Counted from the stretch's first letter, positions 50,426 through 60,188 are shown. The stretch is 64,000 nucleotides of DNA from Rhodospirillaceae bacterium (GCA_002722055.1 PBKD01000012.1:1-64000); one strand, 5' to 3'. A program made the numbers and translations. The notes: generated by a model from the letters alone, not told the origin.

Positions 50426-53400
50426 ATGTTAGTTATAATTATGTCATTCTTGCTTTTGAATATAAATTTTTTTAAGAAACTAATAAAATATAAATATTTA
50501 TATATTTATATAATATTTGTTTATTTTTTAAATTTAAATTTCTTAAACGCTCAGGAAAGAGTTGATATCAAAGGATTTGATACAGACCTATTTTCTAGAT
50601 TAGTATTTAATTGGCAGAGCCCTGTAGAGTATCAAGCAGAAATTCAAGGTAAAGAGTTGACGATTAGATTTGATCGTCCTGGTTTATTTGAAATAGAAAA
50701 AATAAAAAATCTTCTACCAAAAGTTGTAAATTCTTCAAGTTATAATTCAAAAAATACAGAAATAAAAATAATTTTAAATAATAATTATGAAATTAAAACT
50801 ACTGCAAATGAATCTTCAGTAATATTTGAAATCCAACAATTAGAAAATTCTGAAAATATTAAAGAAATATCAGTTCCTAAAATAGATAAAGAATTGCCCC
50901 AGTTCAAAGAAACTTCTGGCATAAGGGTTAGGTTAGGAAAACATGAAAAATATAGTCGAATAGTTTTTGATTGGAATGACAAAGTTAAATATAAACTAGA
51001 AAAAAATCTAGATACTGTAATAGTAAGATTTAGTCAAAAAGTAAAATTTACTTTTCCTAGAAATTATAAAAATATAGTATCTTATATCTATAATATCTCC
51101 CAGGAAATTGATGGTAATGAAAGTTTAATTAAAATAAAAACTTCTGATGAAATTAAAATTAGAGACTTTGTAAATAATAAATCGGTCGTAATAGATTTAA
51201 TTCACGATAATAAATTATCTAAAGTAAATATTGCTTCAAAGAATATTAATAAAAATATAAATGAAAAAAATATAACAAAATCTGTAATTACTGATAATGA
51301 TTTAAAAATTGAATTAGAAGAAAAAAAGATCAATGATGGGAATAACAAAAGCAAAGAAAAAAAATCAACTAAAGATGATGAAAAAAATAATAATAAGTTT
51401 ACAATTGAAAAGCCTGGTAAATTAAATATTGATTTCTTAAAAAACGATGATGGTTTGTTAGTTTCTTTTAAGTGGCAGAATCCAACAACTGCAGCAGTTT
51501 TTGAAAGAGCTGGATATAATTGGATTTTATTTGGTGGTAGTGGCCCTTTTAATATATCTCCCATAGGGAAAGAATTTGCGAAAGATTTAATATCAATTGA
51601 ATCAATTAAAATAATGAGAGGATTGGCTTTTCGGTTGAAAGTAAGAGAAGGTTTGTTTGCAAATGTGACAAGAAGGGGTTCTAATTGGAATGTAGAATTT
51701 AAATCAAATAAAAGACAGCTAAATAGGCCATTGCTTGCAAGAGGCCAACCTAATTGGCCTACCGGTCCTAGAGTATTTATTCCAGTAGAAGGTGCTTCCT
51801 CAAGAATAGCCATAGCAGATCCAGAAGTAGGAGATGATTTAGCAGTAATTCCTATTTTGCAGGATGGAAGAGGGAGGGCTCAAGAAAGAATTTTTGCACA
51901 ATTTAAATTACTTCAGTCTGCTCAAGGCATTGTTGTTGAGAGAAGATCTGATGATATTAGAGTTGCTACTGCAAATTATGGTGTTGAGATATCTTCACCC
52001 AATATTGGTTTAGCTTTATCAAATAATAAAAAAGAATTATTAGAAGATAAAGAAGTCTCAGGAGAAGAAGATTTATTTGAAGATGTTAGCTCAATTTTAG
52101 ATTTTGTTGCATGGAGAGGAGAAACTAATATAGAAAACCTTGATCAGTTTAGTCGTCAACTTCAATTGTCAGCCTCAAAAGCTGCTGAAGATGAAAAAAT
52201 TGAGTCTTATATAGATATTGCTAGATTATATATAAGTTACGGTCTTAGTGCTGAGGCATTAGGGTATTTAAGATTAGCTTATGATATAGATCCTTCAATT
52301 GAACAAAATCTTGAATATAAAGCGATAAGGGGTGCTTCATCATATTTGTTAGGTAGAATCGATGAAGCCTCTAAAGATCTATTAGAACCAGATTTCGGAG
52401 TAGATCCTTCAGTTTCTTTATGGAAAGGGGCTATTTTAGCAGCAAGAAAGGAATGGCAAGAGTCAAGACAAGAATTTCAATTAGGTGTTATTGCATTGTC
52501 AGATTTAACTCCAGAACTAAGGGTTAAATTTCAATTATTGGCTGCAGAAACTGCTTTTAAGGCAGGTGAAGTAGCAAGTGCTGAACTTGAAGTTGAATCT
52601 ATTGATCCTGAAGAGGCCTCTTTAGAAAGTATAAGTAGAGGTAAACTAATTATTGGTTTAGCTAGAATGGCAACAGGAGATAAAGTAGGTGGTTTAGATA
52701 TTTTAAATGAAGTTGTAAATGAAAAATATAGACCAACATGGGCTGAGGCACAGATTGTTTATAGTATAGAAAAATATAAACTAGGACAAATGAATATTGA
52801 AAATGCAATTGATAACCTTGAGTCTTTACTCTTTGTATGGAGAGGAGGGCAATTTGAATTATCATTATTAAAAAATTTGAGAGATCTTTATCTTGAAAAT
52901 GAAAACTTTAGAGGAGCAATGAACTCTCTAAGAACAATAAAGACTGCATTTAAAGGAACAATTGATAGCGAAAAAGCTGAGAAAGATTTAAATAATTTAT
53001 TTTTAAGACTTTACTTAGATGGTGAGTCAGAAAAAATGCCTCCTATTAAAGCATTAGCTTTGTATAATGAATTTAGTGAATTAACTCCTGAAGGTGAGGT
53101 TGGAGATAAAATTATAAACAAGTTATCTGAAAGATTAGTTTCAGTTGATCTTTTGGAACAAGCTGCTCAATTATTAAATTATCAAGTATCTTTTCGACTT
53201 AAAGGTATTGAAAAGGGAAGAATCGCTTCTAAACTAGCTGCAGTTTATCTTTTTGATAGGGAAACAAAAAAATGTATTGAAGTTTTAGATAATAGTGAAT
53301 TTGAATTATTACCTCAAGAACTTAAATTAGAGAGGTTATTCTTAAGAGCAAGAGCTTACTTATTAGACGAAAATTACGATAAAGTATTAGATTTGTTAAA

Positions 53401-53773
53401 AAATAATAGTTCAAGGGAAAGTAACATTATAAGAGCTGAGGTTTTTTGGAAAAGTAAAGATTGGGTTAATACTGTGAGCGAGCTCGAAAAGGCTTTGGAC
53501 CTAAGATGGCAATCTAATGAGCCTCTAAATTTTGAGGAAAGAAACCAAGTAATGCAAATGACTGTTTCATTAGCTTTATTAGATGACTGGGAAAATTTAA
53601 ATTTAGTAAGAGACAAATGGTTAAACTTAATGACTAATTCACAAGATGCTGAACCATTTGATATACTTACATTGAGTCCTGATACAGATTCAGTTGATTT
53701 CCGAAAAGTTGCTGGAAGAATAGCGCAAATTGACACATTAGATGCATTTATGAAAAGATATAAAAGAAATTAG
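50426..53773 (+). CDS. Large exported protein with AMIN-like domains and TPRs
   Basis: The 1115-residue protein has a long N-terminal signal or anchor (residues about 1-44, ending NFLNAQE). Three segments look like AMIN/secretin-type beta domains: residues about 45-150 (SRLVFNWQSPVEYQAEIQGKELTIRF), 165-270 (YSRIVFDWNDKVKYKLEKNLDTVIVRFS) and 340-440 (LLVSFKWQNPTTAAVFERAGYNWILFGG), with a Lys/Asn-rich linker between the second and third. Residues about 560-1100 are TPR-like helices (LYISYGLSAEALGYLRLAYDIDP). AMIN domains often target proteins to the periplasm or peptidoglycan. It sits between motE and the convergent fliP, so a motility-linked envelope role is likely. Function unknown. Confidence 0.75.
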   Translation: MLVIIMSFLLLNINFFKKLIKYKYLYIYIIFVYFLNLNFLNAQERVDIKGFDTDLFSRLVFNWQSPVEYQAEIQGKELTIRFDRPGLFEIEKIKNLLPKVVNSSSYNSKNTEIKIILNNNYEIKTTANESSVIFEIQQLENSENIKEISVPKIDKELPQFKETSGIRVRLGKHEKYSRIVFDWNDKVKYKLEKNLDTVIVRFSQKVKFTFPRNYKNIVSYIYNISQEIDGNESLIKIKTSDEIKIRDFVNNKSVVIDLIHDNKLSKVNIASKNINKNINEKNITKSVITDNDLKIELEEKKINDGNNKSKEKKSTKDDEKNNNKFTIEKPGKLNIDFLKNDDGLLVSFKWQNPTTAAVFERAGYNWILFGGSGPFNISPIGKEFAKDLISIESIKIMRGLAFRLKVREGLFANVTRRGSNWNVEFKSNKRQLNRPLLARGQPNWPTGPRVFIPVEGASSRIAIADPEVGDDLAVIPILQDGRGRAQERIFAQFKLLQSAQGIVVERRSDDIRVATANYGVEISSPNIGLALSNNKKELLEDKEVSGEEDLFEDVSSILDFVAWRGETNIENLDQFSRQLQLSASKAAEDEKIESYIDIARLYISYGLSAEALGYLRLAYDIDPSIEQNLEYKAIRGASSYLLGRIDEASKDLLEPDFGVDPSVSLWKGAILAARKEWQESRQEFQLGVIALSDLTPELRVKFQLLAAETAFKAGEVASAELEVESIDPEEASLESISRGKLIIGLARMATGDKVGGLDILNEVVNEKYRPTWAEAQIVYSIEKYKLGQMNIENAIDNLESLLFVWRGGQFELSLLKNLRDLYLENENFRGAMNSLRTIKTAFKGTIDSEKAEKDLNNLFLRLYLDGESEKMPPIKALALYNEFSELTPEGEVGDKIINKLSERLVSVDLLEQAAQLLNYQVSFRLKGIEKGRIASKLAAVYLFDRETKKCIEVLDNSEFELLPQELKLERLFLRARAYLLDENYDKVLDLLKNNSSRESNIIRAEVFWKSKDWVNTVSELEKALDLRWQSNEPLNFEERNQVMQMTVSLALLDDWENLNLVRDKWLNLMTNSQDAEPFDILTLSPDTDSVDFRKVAGRIAQIDTLDAFMKRYKRN

Positions 53774-53804
53774 TCATAATCTTTTTTATAAAAAATATTT
53801 ATTT

Positions 53805-54581
53805 CTAACCAAAACTAAGTACAAGGCTGTTTGTCACTAAGTGCCATCCATCTACTAAAACAAAAAATACAAGTTTAAATGGGAGAGAAATTAGTATTGG
53901 TGGTAACATCATCATTCCCATAGACATTAAAATAGATGCAACAACCATATCAATGATTATGAATGGTATAAACAATAGGAATCCTATTTCGAAAGCTCTT
54001 CTAAGTTCGCTAATTAAAAAAGCAGGAATAAGAGCTCTAAATGGAGTTGCTTGAGGGGATTCTGGAAGTTCTTCCCCCGTTAAGTCTAGAAAGAGTCCTA
54101 AGTCTTTCTCTCTAACTTGACCTAACATAAATGCATGAACAGGTTCTCCTATTCTCCTTGCTGCTTCTGGTTCTTCAATTTCCTCATTAATTAATGGGAC
54201 GATTGCATCTTGATAAGCTGTTTCTAAAGTTGGGGCCATAACATATGCTGTCAGAAATAAAGCTAAACCTACTAGAACAGTGTTTGGTGGAGTTTGCTGA
54301 ACACCCATTGCACTTCTTAATAAAGATAGAACTACTATAATCCGAGTAAATGATGTTAAAACTACCAATAATGAAGGTGCAATAGCAATCACTGTGATTA
54401 AAGCTATTAGTTGCAGAATTCTTCCAGTTAATGGACCAGTTTCAGAACCAAGATCAAGTGAAAATTGTTGAGCAAGAGCTTGATTTGAATATATAACTAA
54501 AAAAGTAGTAATACTTGATATATAAAATAGTATTTTAAATATTTTCATAGAAATTATTTTGTTATTAGATGATTTTTTCAC
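53805..54581 (-). CDS. fliP: FliP, flagellar export-gate protein
   Basis: The 258-residue precursor has an N-terminal signal (ending ALAQQ) and the four-helix FliP body: ITVIAIAPSLLVVLTSFTRIIVVLSLLRSAMG, QTPPNTVLVGLALFLTAYVM, FRALIPAFLISELRRAFEIGFLLFIPFIIIDMVVASILMSMGMMMLPP, and LPFKLVFFVLVDGW. It forms the export gate with FliQ and FliR. Start is taken as a GTG at 54581 preceded by AGGA; it overlaps fliO by 17 bp. An ATG 33 bases later has no SD. Confidence 0.96.
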   Translation of the reverse strand: MKKSSNNKIISMKIFKILFYISSITTFLVIYSNQALAQQFSLDLGSETGPLTGRILQLIALITVIAIAPSLLVVLTSFTRIIVVLSLLRSAMGVQQTPPNTVLVGLALFLTAYVMAPTLETAYQDAIVPLINEEIEEPEAARRIGEPVHAFMLGQVREKDLGLFLDLTGEELPESPQATPFRALIPAFLISELRRAFEIGFLLFIPFIIIDMVVASILMSMGMMMLPPILISLPFKLVFFVLVDGWHLVTNSLVLSFG

Positions 54582-54846
54582 TGCTATTATTTCCTGAATG
54601 AATTACTAAATCTTTTTCGCCTATAAGTAGTAGATGCTCAATTTCCTTATTTTTTACTAATACTAGTTTTCTCTTTGCATCAATATTCATAACTTCTTTA
54701 ATACTTAAATTATTATTTTTAGTTGTATTTATTTTACTTGGTCTTACGGTGAAACCAAATTTCCTTGCGATAACTGTCAGACCTCCAATTAATCCCAAGA
54801 CAAATAAAAGTGCTAAAAAACCCCTAATTAATTGATCAAAATCCAT
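54565..54846 (-). CDS. fliO: FliO, flagellar export assembly protein
   Basis: The 93-residue protein has one transmembrane helix (FLALLFVLGLIGGLTVIAR) followed by a small cytoplasmic domain with VMNIDAKRKLVLVKNKEIEHLLLIGEKDLVI, as in FliO. It is short but complete for the family. FliO chaperones the FliP ring. Overlaps fliP by 17 bp; 8 bp after the unknown gene upstream. Confidence 0.9.
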   Translation of the reverse strand: MDFDQLIRGFLALLFVLGLIGGLTVIARKFGFTVRPSKINTTKNNNLSIKEVMNIDAKRKLVLVKNKEIEHLLLIGEKDLVIHSGNNSSEKII

Positions 54847-54854
54847 TTAAATCT

Positions 54855-55142
54855 CTATATAGTTTTATTTTTGGAAGCTTTATATTTCATAGCAGTAAGT
54901 TGTTTTAGAATTAAATCTTTTAAAATATCTAAATCATTAACTATATTTTCTAATTTACTTGCAATTTTTCTTGATTGACCAGTTGGTAGTTCTAAAATTG
55001 ACTTACATATTCTCTCACACCAAGTTTCAAGATGATTTATACTTACGTAAATACCTTCTCTAACTTTACTTATTGCATCAGTAATAGCTATATTCAAAGC
55101 TTCTAATTCTTGTTCTGCTGAAATGGATATTTTATTGATCAT
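54855..55142 (-). CDS. Small helical protein upstream of fliO
   Basis: The 95-residue protein (MINKISISAEQELEAL at the start) is predicted almost wholly helical, with ISKVREGIYVSINHLETWCERICKSILELP and LENIVNDLDILKDLILKQLTAMKY. I do not recognise a family. Position 8 bp before fliO, same strand, suggests a flagellar chaperone or export factor (FliT/FlgN-like size), but nothing in the sequence proves it. Confidence 0.5.
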   Translation of the reverse strand: MINKISISAEQELEALNIAITDAISKVREGIYVSINHLETWCERICKSILELPTGQSRKIASKLENIVNDLDILKDLILKQLTAMKYKASKNKTI

Positions 55143-55156
55143 TTATTTTTCCTAAT

Positions 55157-55297
55157 TCAAAATTTTTTTTCATTTTTTTTAATATGATTAATTATTTCAG
55201 TTATCAACTCCATGATTTCAATAGGCATACTTTTTGAGATAAAACTCTTACCTGTATTTACTAATTTTTCACTATTTAAATTTTTTTTTTCTAACAT
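55157..55297 (-). CDS. Possible 46-residue ORF upstream of the fliO operon
   Basis: An ATG-initiated frame on the minus strand (start 55295-55297, TGA at 55157-55159) encodes 46 residues, starting MLEKKNLNSEKLVNTGKSF and ending in a helical, Lys-rich MPIEIMELITEIINHIKKNEKKF. It ends 14 bases before the ATG of the 95-residue gene. AAAGAAA is the only weak SD. Might be a real small protein or chance. Confidence 0.3.
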   Translation of the reverse strand: MLEKKNLNSEKLVNTGKSFISKSMPIEIMELITEIINHIKKNEKKF

Positions 55298-55543
55298 TAA
55301 TATTTCTTTACGATCAATTTTTTATTAATTAATAAATTTAATTATCACTACTTATAGTTAAGAAATAGTTAATTTAAATTTCAAGAAAAATGTTTTATAT
55401 CAATAACTTAATAAAAAATAGTTAAAATAAATTAATTTTAAGGAAAATTTTTTCTAAGTATTTTTTTCCTCCCGGAAATTTTTTACCATTTGTTAATTAA
55501 GTATATACATAATGTAAAAATTAAATTTTATAGAGGTTATATT
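55298..55543. other. AT-rich divergent region before flgB
   Basis: This 246-bp stretch separates the fliOP operon (minus) from flgB (plus). It is extremely AT-rich and contains only CTCCCGG as a GC island. I see no GG-N10-GC element, so the flgB operon probably uses another promoter type, as for early (class II) genes. AGAGG before the flgB ATG at 55532-55536. Confidence 0.5.
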
Positions 55544-55948
55544 ATGAATCTATCGAAAATTCCTTTACTTGGTATGGTTACTAAACATATGGATTGGTTA
55601 AATCAGAGACAAAAAGTAATTTCTCAAAATATAGCTAATTCAGATACGCCTGATTATATTCCTCATGATTTAGTTCCTTTAGATTTTGCAGATTTAGCTA
55701 GAGCCCAAACCAAAAAATTAAAAATGAGTGTTTCTAGTGAAAAACATATAGAAGATCCAAATATAAAAAATGGACAATACAGGGGTAAAAAGGATAAATC
55801 ATTTACATCTGAACCATCTGGTAATGCAGTGATATTAGAAGAACAAATGATGCTTCAATCTCAAACCCAAGTAGATTATGAACTTATGACAAGGCTATAT
55901 AAGAAACATGTTGGTATGGTAAAAACTGCTTTAGGCAGAGGTAATTAA
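55544..55948 (+). CDS. flgB: FlgB, proximal rod protein
   Basis: From the ATG at 55544 (AGAGG 7 bases upstream) the product is 134 residues, the normal FlgB size: HMDWLNQRQKVISQNIANSDTPDYIPHDLVPLDF, then a C-terminal MLQSQTQVDYELMTRLYKKHVGMVKTALGR. An ATG-like extension of 18 codons upstream lacks rod similarity. First gene of flgB-flgC-fliE-fliQ-fliR-flhB, all on one strand with gaps of 4-21 bp. Confidence 0.95.
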   Translation: MNLSKIPLLGMVTKHMDWLNQRQKVISQNIANSDTPDYIPHDLVPLDFADLARAQTKKLKMSVSSEKHIEDPNIKNGQYRGKKDKSFTSEPSGNAVILEEQMMLQSQTQVDYELMTRLYKKHVGMVKTALGRGN

Positions 55949-55969
55949 AATTAATAAGGAGTAAAGATA

Positions 55970-56389
55970 GTGAGTGAAGTAGAGTTATTTAAATCAATTA
56001 TGGTTTCAGCCTCAGGTCTGAGAGCACAAAGTGAGAGAATGAGGGTCATAGCTGAGAACCTAGCAAATTCTGACTCACTTCCCCAATCTCCTAATGAAAG
56101 TCCATATAGAAGAAAAACAGTAGATTTTAAAAGTGTTCTTGATAGAAGTGCTGGTGTAGACATAGTAAAAATTAGAAAAGTTGGATTAGATAAGTCAGAT
56201 TTTAAAAGTAGGTATGATCCTGGTCATCCAGGTGCTGATAAAAATGGCTATGTTTTAGAGCCTAATGTCAATTCATTAATTGAGGCTATGGATATGAGAG
56301 AGGCCCAACGTTCCTATGAGGCTAATATTTCAGCATTAGAAACTGCTCGAGCAATGTTAATGAGAACAATAAGTATAATTAATAGATAA
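55970..56389 (+). CDS. flgC: FlgC, proximal rod protein
   Basis: The 139-residue protein begins MSEVELFKSIMVSASGLRAQSERMRVIAENLANSDSLP at a GTG, with AAGGAG 8 bases upstream, and has PYRRKTVDFKS and GYVLEPNVNSLIEAMDMREAQRSYEANISALETARAM. These are standard FlgC features. Second gene of the operon. Confidence 0.96.
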   Translation: MSEVELFKSIMVSASGLRAQSERMRVIAENLANSDSLPQSPNESPYRRKTVDFKSVLDRSAGVDIVKIRKVGLDKSDFKSRYDPGHPGADKNGYVLEPNVNSLIEAMDMREAQRSYEANISALETARAMLMRTISIINR

Positions 56390-56406
56390 ATTTAATGAGG
56401 TAAATA

Positions 56407-56727
56407 ATGGTTGAACCTATTTTAAATACTGCATTTCCAAATAAAATTGATACGACTAAAAAAGTAGAACAGTTTTTACCAAAAGGTGTTGAAGCGCCTA
56501 CTGCAAATGGTAAAAGTTTTGCAGCTTTAGTAAGTCAGGTAACAAACGATGGTATTAATGCAGGAAATAATACTGAAATTCAAGGAACAAAATCTCTAAA
56601 TAAAAGCACAGATATTGTTGATGTTGTTACTGCGGTTACTAATGCCGAGGTTACTCTTGAAACAGCTGTTGCTATTCGAGATAGAATTATTTCTGCTTAC
56701 CAAACAATAATGCGAATGCCTATATAA
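56407..56727 (+). CDS. fliE: FliE, MS-ring/rod junction protein
   Basis: The 106-residue protein has the FliE C-terminus ([38 protein letters not shown]) and an Asn/Lys-rich N-terminus. FliE links the MS-ring to the rod and is an early export substrate. 17 bp after flgC. Confidence 0.94.
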   Translation: MVEPILNTAFPNKIDTTKKVEQFLPKGVEAPTANGKSFAALVSQVTNDGINAGNNTEIQGTKSLNKSTDIVDVVTAVTNAEVTLETAVAIRDRIISAYQTIMRMPI

Positions 56728-56743
56728 ATGATTGGATAATGAA

Positions 56744-57010
56744 ATGACTATTGGTGATTTTTTAGATTTAGCAAGAGATGGTATAACAGTCTTGCTGCTT
56801 ACAGTTGGTCCAATTATGGGTATAAGTCTTGCAGTTGGATTGACAGTAGCTTTATTTCAAGCACTAACCCAAATTCAAGAAATGACACTTACTTTTGTTC
56901 CTAAAATATTATCAACTTTTGTTGGTTTAATAATATTACTTCCTTTTATGATCCGCCAGCTTACTTCTCTAATGGATAGATTGGCTCAAATAATTGTAAC
57001 TGGGTCATAA
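56744..57010 (+). CDS. fliQ: FliQ, flagellar export-gate protein
   Basis: The 88-residue protein from the ATG at 56744 (MTIGDFLDLARDGITVLLL) has two transmembrane helices and the conserved VGLTVALFQALTQIQEMTLTFVPKI linker. A TTG 12 bases upstream is less likely because TTGGATAATGAAATG puts GGA at a proper distance from this ATG. Part of the FliPQR gate. Confidence 0.94.
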   Translation: MTIGDFLDLARDGITVLLLTVGPIMGISLAVGLTVALFQALTQIQEMTLTFVPKILSTFVGLIILLPFMIRQLTSLMDRLAQIIVTGS

Positions 57011-57022
57011 AAGGCAATATTT

Positions 57023-57787
57023 ATGTTGTCAGAATTACTACCAATTGATGTCTTTGGAGTTTTCCTAGTTTTTGTTAGAATGGGCTCAGCCCTAATGATA
57101 ATGCCTGGTATTGGTGAAGCATATATACCAGTTCAAATTAGACTTGGAGCTGCAGCTATACTTACATTTGCTATATCTCCAATTGTTCTTCCAACAGTTC
57201 CAACTCTTCCGGATCTACCGATTGAATTATTTTTTTTGATATTGGGTGAGTTAGTAATTGGTTTATTAATTGGTGCAGCTGCTAGATTGACTATGTCTGC
57301 ATTACATGTTGCTGGAACTGTAATTGCTTTTCAATCAAGTTTAGGTTTTGCACTTTTTGTTGATCCTACTCAAGGAACTCAAGGAGCATTAGTGGCAACT
57401 TTTTTGACTTTACTTGGTCTAGTTCTTATTTTTGCCTCAGGTCTTCATATGCTCACATTAAAAGCTTTAGCAGACTCTTATATTTTATTCACTCCTGGAT
57501 CACTTCCAAATGTAGGAGACTTTTCTGCCCTTGCAGTCAAGTATATAAGTTCATCATTTAAAGTGGGAATTCAAATAGCTGCGCCTTTTATTGTATTCAG
57601 TTTAACATTTTATGTTGGTTTAGGTGTATTAGCTAGATTATTACCACAAATTCAAGTTTTTTTTATAGGTATACCATTACAAATATTTTTAGCATTGACT
57701 ATCTTATCAATAGTTATTGCTCCAGCTATGATTTGGTTTTTGGATCACTTCGAAGTTAGGTTTATTGAATTGATTGCTGATAGATAA
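57023..57787 (+). CDS. fliR: FliR, flagellar export-gate protein
   Basis: The 254-residue membrane protein has six hydrophobic segments and the FliR motifs VRMGSALMIMPGIGEAYIPVQIRLGAA, LILGELVIGLLIGAAARLTMSALHVAGTVIAFQSSLGFALFVDPTQGTQGAL and LPQIQVFFIGIPLQI. It completes the FliPQR export gate. 12 bp after fliQ. Confidence 0.96.
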   Translation: MLSELLPIDVFGVFLVFVRMGSALMIMPGIGEAYIPVQIRLGAAAILTFAISPIVLPTVPTLPDLPIELFFLILGELVIGLLIGAAARLTMSALHVAGTVIAFQSSLGFALFVDPTQGTQGALVATFLTLLGLVLIFASGLHMLTLKALADSYILFTPGSLPNVGDFSALAVKYISSSFKVGIQIAAPFIVFSLTFYVGLGVLARLLPQIQVFFIGIPLQIFLALTILSIVIAPAMIWFLDHFEVRFIELIADR

Positions 57788-57804
57788 ATTTAGGAATTTT
57801 TATT

Positions 57805-58908
57805 ATGGCTGATCAAGATCAAGATAAATCGCAAAAGACAGAAGATGCTACACCCAAAAGACTTGAAGAGGCTTTAAAAAAAGGACAAGTAGCTAAATCA
57901 CAAGAAATTAATCATTTTTTTATGCTAGTAACTGTAACATTTGTGATTTTATTTTTTTCTAATAGTTTTTTGAAAAATATTGGGGAAATTATAATACCTT
58001 TTCTTGAAAGTCCTCATAATATAGCAAGTGATCCTGGAAATTTACTTAGAGTTAGTAAAGAAGTTGGAATAAAATTAGTTGCAGTAATTTCTATACCAAT
58101 AGTTTTTTTTGTTTTAGCTGCAATTCTTGGTAACTTTATACAACATAAACCTGTATTTACTTCAGAACAAATTAAACCAAAACTTAATAAAATTTCTCTT
58201 ATAGCAGGAGCTAAAAGATTATTTTCACCAAGGTCTTTAGTTGAATTCTCAAAAAGTTTAGCAAAATTATTTATTATTGGAGGTGTGATAATTTTAGTTG
58301 TTTTACCAGAAAGAAAAATTTTATCCCAAATGATGACAGTAGAATCATCTGAACTTTTTAATATAATTAAATTTTCAACTTTAAAAATATTTTTATCTGT
58401 CGTAATAATTATGTTTTTTTTAGCAATTGCTGATTTTTCGTTTCAAAAATATGAACATTTAAAAAATTTAAAAATGTCAAAACAAGATATTAAAGATGAG
58501 AACAAGCAAAGTGAGGGTGATCCACAAGTTAAAGCTAGAATAAGAAGTCTTCGTGCGGAAAGATCTAGACAAAGAATGATATCATCTGTTCCAAATGCAG
58601 ATGTAATAATAACAAACCCTACTCATTATGCTGTTGCACTTGAATATGAAGGTTCCTCTATGGAAGCACCTAAATTATTAGCTAAAGGTAAAAATAAAAT
58701 TGCTGAAAAAATAAAAGAAATTGCAAATGAAAATAATATTCCTATCGTAGAGAATCCTCCTTTAGCCAGAGGTATTTTTTCAACAGTTGAAATTGGACAA
58801 GAAGTGCCTCCTGAGCATTATAAGGCAGTTGCTGAAGTAATAGGTTATGTAATGAAAGTTAAGGGAGAATCTGCTAGAAGAAAATTTCAGGCAAAAAAAA
58901 ATAATTAA
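57805..58908 (+). CDS. flhB: FlhB, flagellar export switch protein
   Basis: The 367-residue protein begins DQDQDKSQKTEDATPKRLEEALKKGQVAKSQE, has four transmembrane segments, and the autocleavage motif NPTH in VIITNPTHYAVALEY, followed by a FlhB-C domain (PKLLAKGKNKIAEKIKEIANENNIPIVENPPLARGIF). It switches export from rod-hook to filament substrates. Last gene of the flgB operon. Confidence 0.96.
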   Translation: MADQDQDKSQKTEDATPKRLEEALKKGQVAKSQEINHFFMLVTVTFVILFFSNSFLKNIGEIIIPFLESPHNIASDPGNLLRVSKEVGIKLVAVISIPIVFFVLAAILGNFIQHKPVFTSEQIKPKLNKISLIAGAKRLFSPRSLVEFSKSLAKLFIIGGVIILVVLPERKILSQMMTVESSELFNIIKFSTLKIFLSVVIIMFFLAIADFSFQKYEHLKNLKMSKQDIKDENKQSEGDPQVKARIRSLRAERSRQRMISSVPNADVIITNPTHYAVALEYEGSSMEAPKLLAKGKNKIAEKIKEIANENNIPIVENPPLARGIFSTVEIGQEVPPEHYKAVAEVIGYVMKVKGESARRKFQAKKNN

Positions 58909-58986
58909 AAATTATTAGAACATAACCAAAACAAAATCAAAAAAATACAAATAAATCAATAACTTAAAAAAACACTTGATAAATAA

Positions 58987-59001
58987 GAACAAAACAAGTA
59001 C
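58987..59001 (+). promoter_or_regulatory. Possible LexA box upstream of recA
   Basis: GAAC-N7-GTAC (GAACAAAACAAGTAC) differs at one base from the alphaproteobacterial LexA consensus GAAC-N7-GAAC, 53 bp before the recA ATG. A weaker GAAC-N7-AAAC is at 58918. Position and near-match support SOS control. Confidence 0.45.
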
Positions 59002-59053
59002 AAAATCTTTACTTGCCCAAACTGGGCCATTGTGAGATGGAAGGATAGAGAAA

Positions 59054-60127
59054 ATGTCAAATAGCGCATTAAGATTAGTAGAGAAAGATAATATGGATAA
59101 AACAAAAGCTTTAGATTCAGCACTTACTCAGATCGAAAGGTCTTTTGGTAAGGGATCGATAATGAGACTTGGGCAAGAACAAAATATTGAAGTAGAGAGT
59201 ATACCTACTGGTTCTTTAGGTTTAGATATTGCTCTGGGTATTGGTGGGCTTCCAAAAGGAAGGATAATTGAGATTTATGGGCCAGAAAGTTCAGGAAAAA
59301 CTACTTTGGCGCTTCATGTACTTGCTGAAGCTCAAAAAATTAACGGAACTTGTGCATTTGTAGATGCTGAACATGCATTAGATCCGGCTTATGCAAGAAA
59401 ATTAGGATGTAATGTAGATGAATTGCTTATTTCTCAGCCTGATACTGGTGAACAAGCACTTGAAATAGCTGATACGTTAGTTCGTTCTGGTGCAATTGAT
59501 GTTCTAGTTATTGACTCGGTTGCTGCATTAGTTCCAAGGGCGGAATTAGAAGGAGAAATGGGTGATTCACATATGGGTCTTCAAGCTAGGTTAATGAGCC
59601 AAGCATTGCGGAAACTAACATCCTCAATATCTAAATCTAATTGTATGGTTATTTTTATAAATCAAATAAGAATGAAAATAGGTGTAATGTTTGGCAATCC
59701 TGAAACTACCTCAGGAGGTAATGCACTAAAGTTTTATGCTTCAGTAAGGTTGGATATTAGAAGAATAGGTGCGATTAAAGATAAAGAAGATATTATTGGT
59801 AATCAAACAAGAGTTAAGGTTGTTAAAAATAAGGTTGCACCACCTTTTAAAGTTATTGAATTTGATATTATGTATGGCGAAGGTATTTCAAAACTAGGTG
59901 AGCTTATAGATTTAGGAGTTAAAGCAAACGTAGTAGAAAAATCTGGTTCTTGGTATTCATACAAAGATCAGAGGATAGGACAAGGAAGAGAAAATGCAAA
60001 ACAATTTCTCAGAGAAAATACAGAGGTTGCTTCTTCAATAGAAAGTGCAATTAGGGAGAATGCAGGACTTGTAGTAAGTGATGAAGTGGATTCATCTAGT
60101 CATAATTCAGATGAGCAAGAAGATTAA
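59054..60127 (+). CDS. recA: RecA, recombinase
   Basis: The 357-residue protein has the Walker [10 protein letters not shown] (residues 76-84), the [15 protein letters not shown] region, [22 protein letters not shown] (Walker B and L1), [35 protein letters not shown] and the [18 protein letters not shown] end. It drives homologous recombination and SOS induction. AAGGATAGAG precedes the ATG. A LexA-like box and a strong terminator flank the gene. Confidence 0.98.
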   Translation: MSNSALRLVEKDNMDKTKALDSALTQIERSFGKGSIMRLGQEQNIEVESIPTGSLGLDIALGIGGLPKGRIIEIYGPESSGKTTLALHVLAEAQKINGTCAFVDAEHALDPAYARKLGCNVDELLISQPDTGEQALEIADTLVRSGAIDVLVIDSVAALVPRAELEGEMGDSHMGLQARLMSQALRKLTSSISKSNCMVIFINQIRMKIGVMFGNPETTSGGNALKFYASVRLDIRRIGAIKDKEDIIGNQTRVKVVKNKVAPPFKVIEFDIMYGEGISKLGELIDLGVKANVVEKSGSWYSYKDQRIGQGRENAKQFLRENTEVASSIESAIRENAGLVVSDEVDSSSHNSDEQED

Positions 60128-60154
60128 ATTTAAGTTAAGGAATTAAATATATAT

Positions 60155-60188
60155 AAAAAAGGCGCATTATAAGCGCCTTTTTTTTTTT
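60155..60188 (+). terminator. Rho-independent terminator of recA
   Basis: AAAAAAGGCGC (60155-60165), loop ATTATAA, GCGCCTTTTTT (60173-60183), followed by a T-run of about a dozen to 60188. A classical intrinsic terminator, the only one in the window with a full U-tract. Confidence 0.95.
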
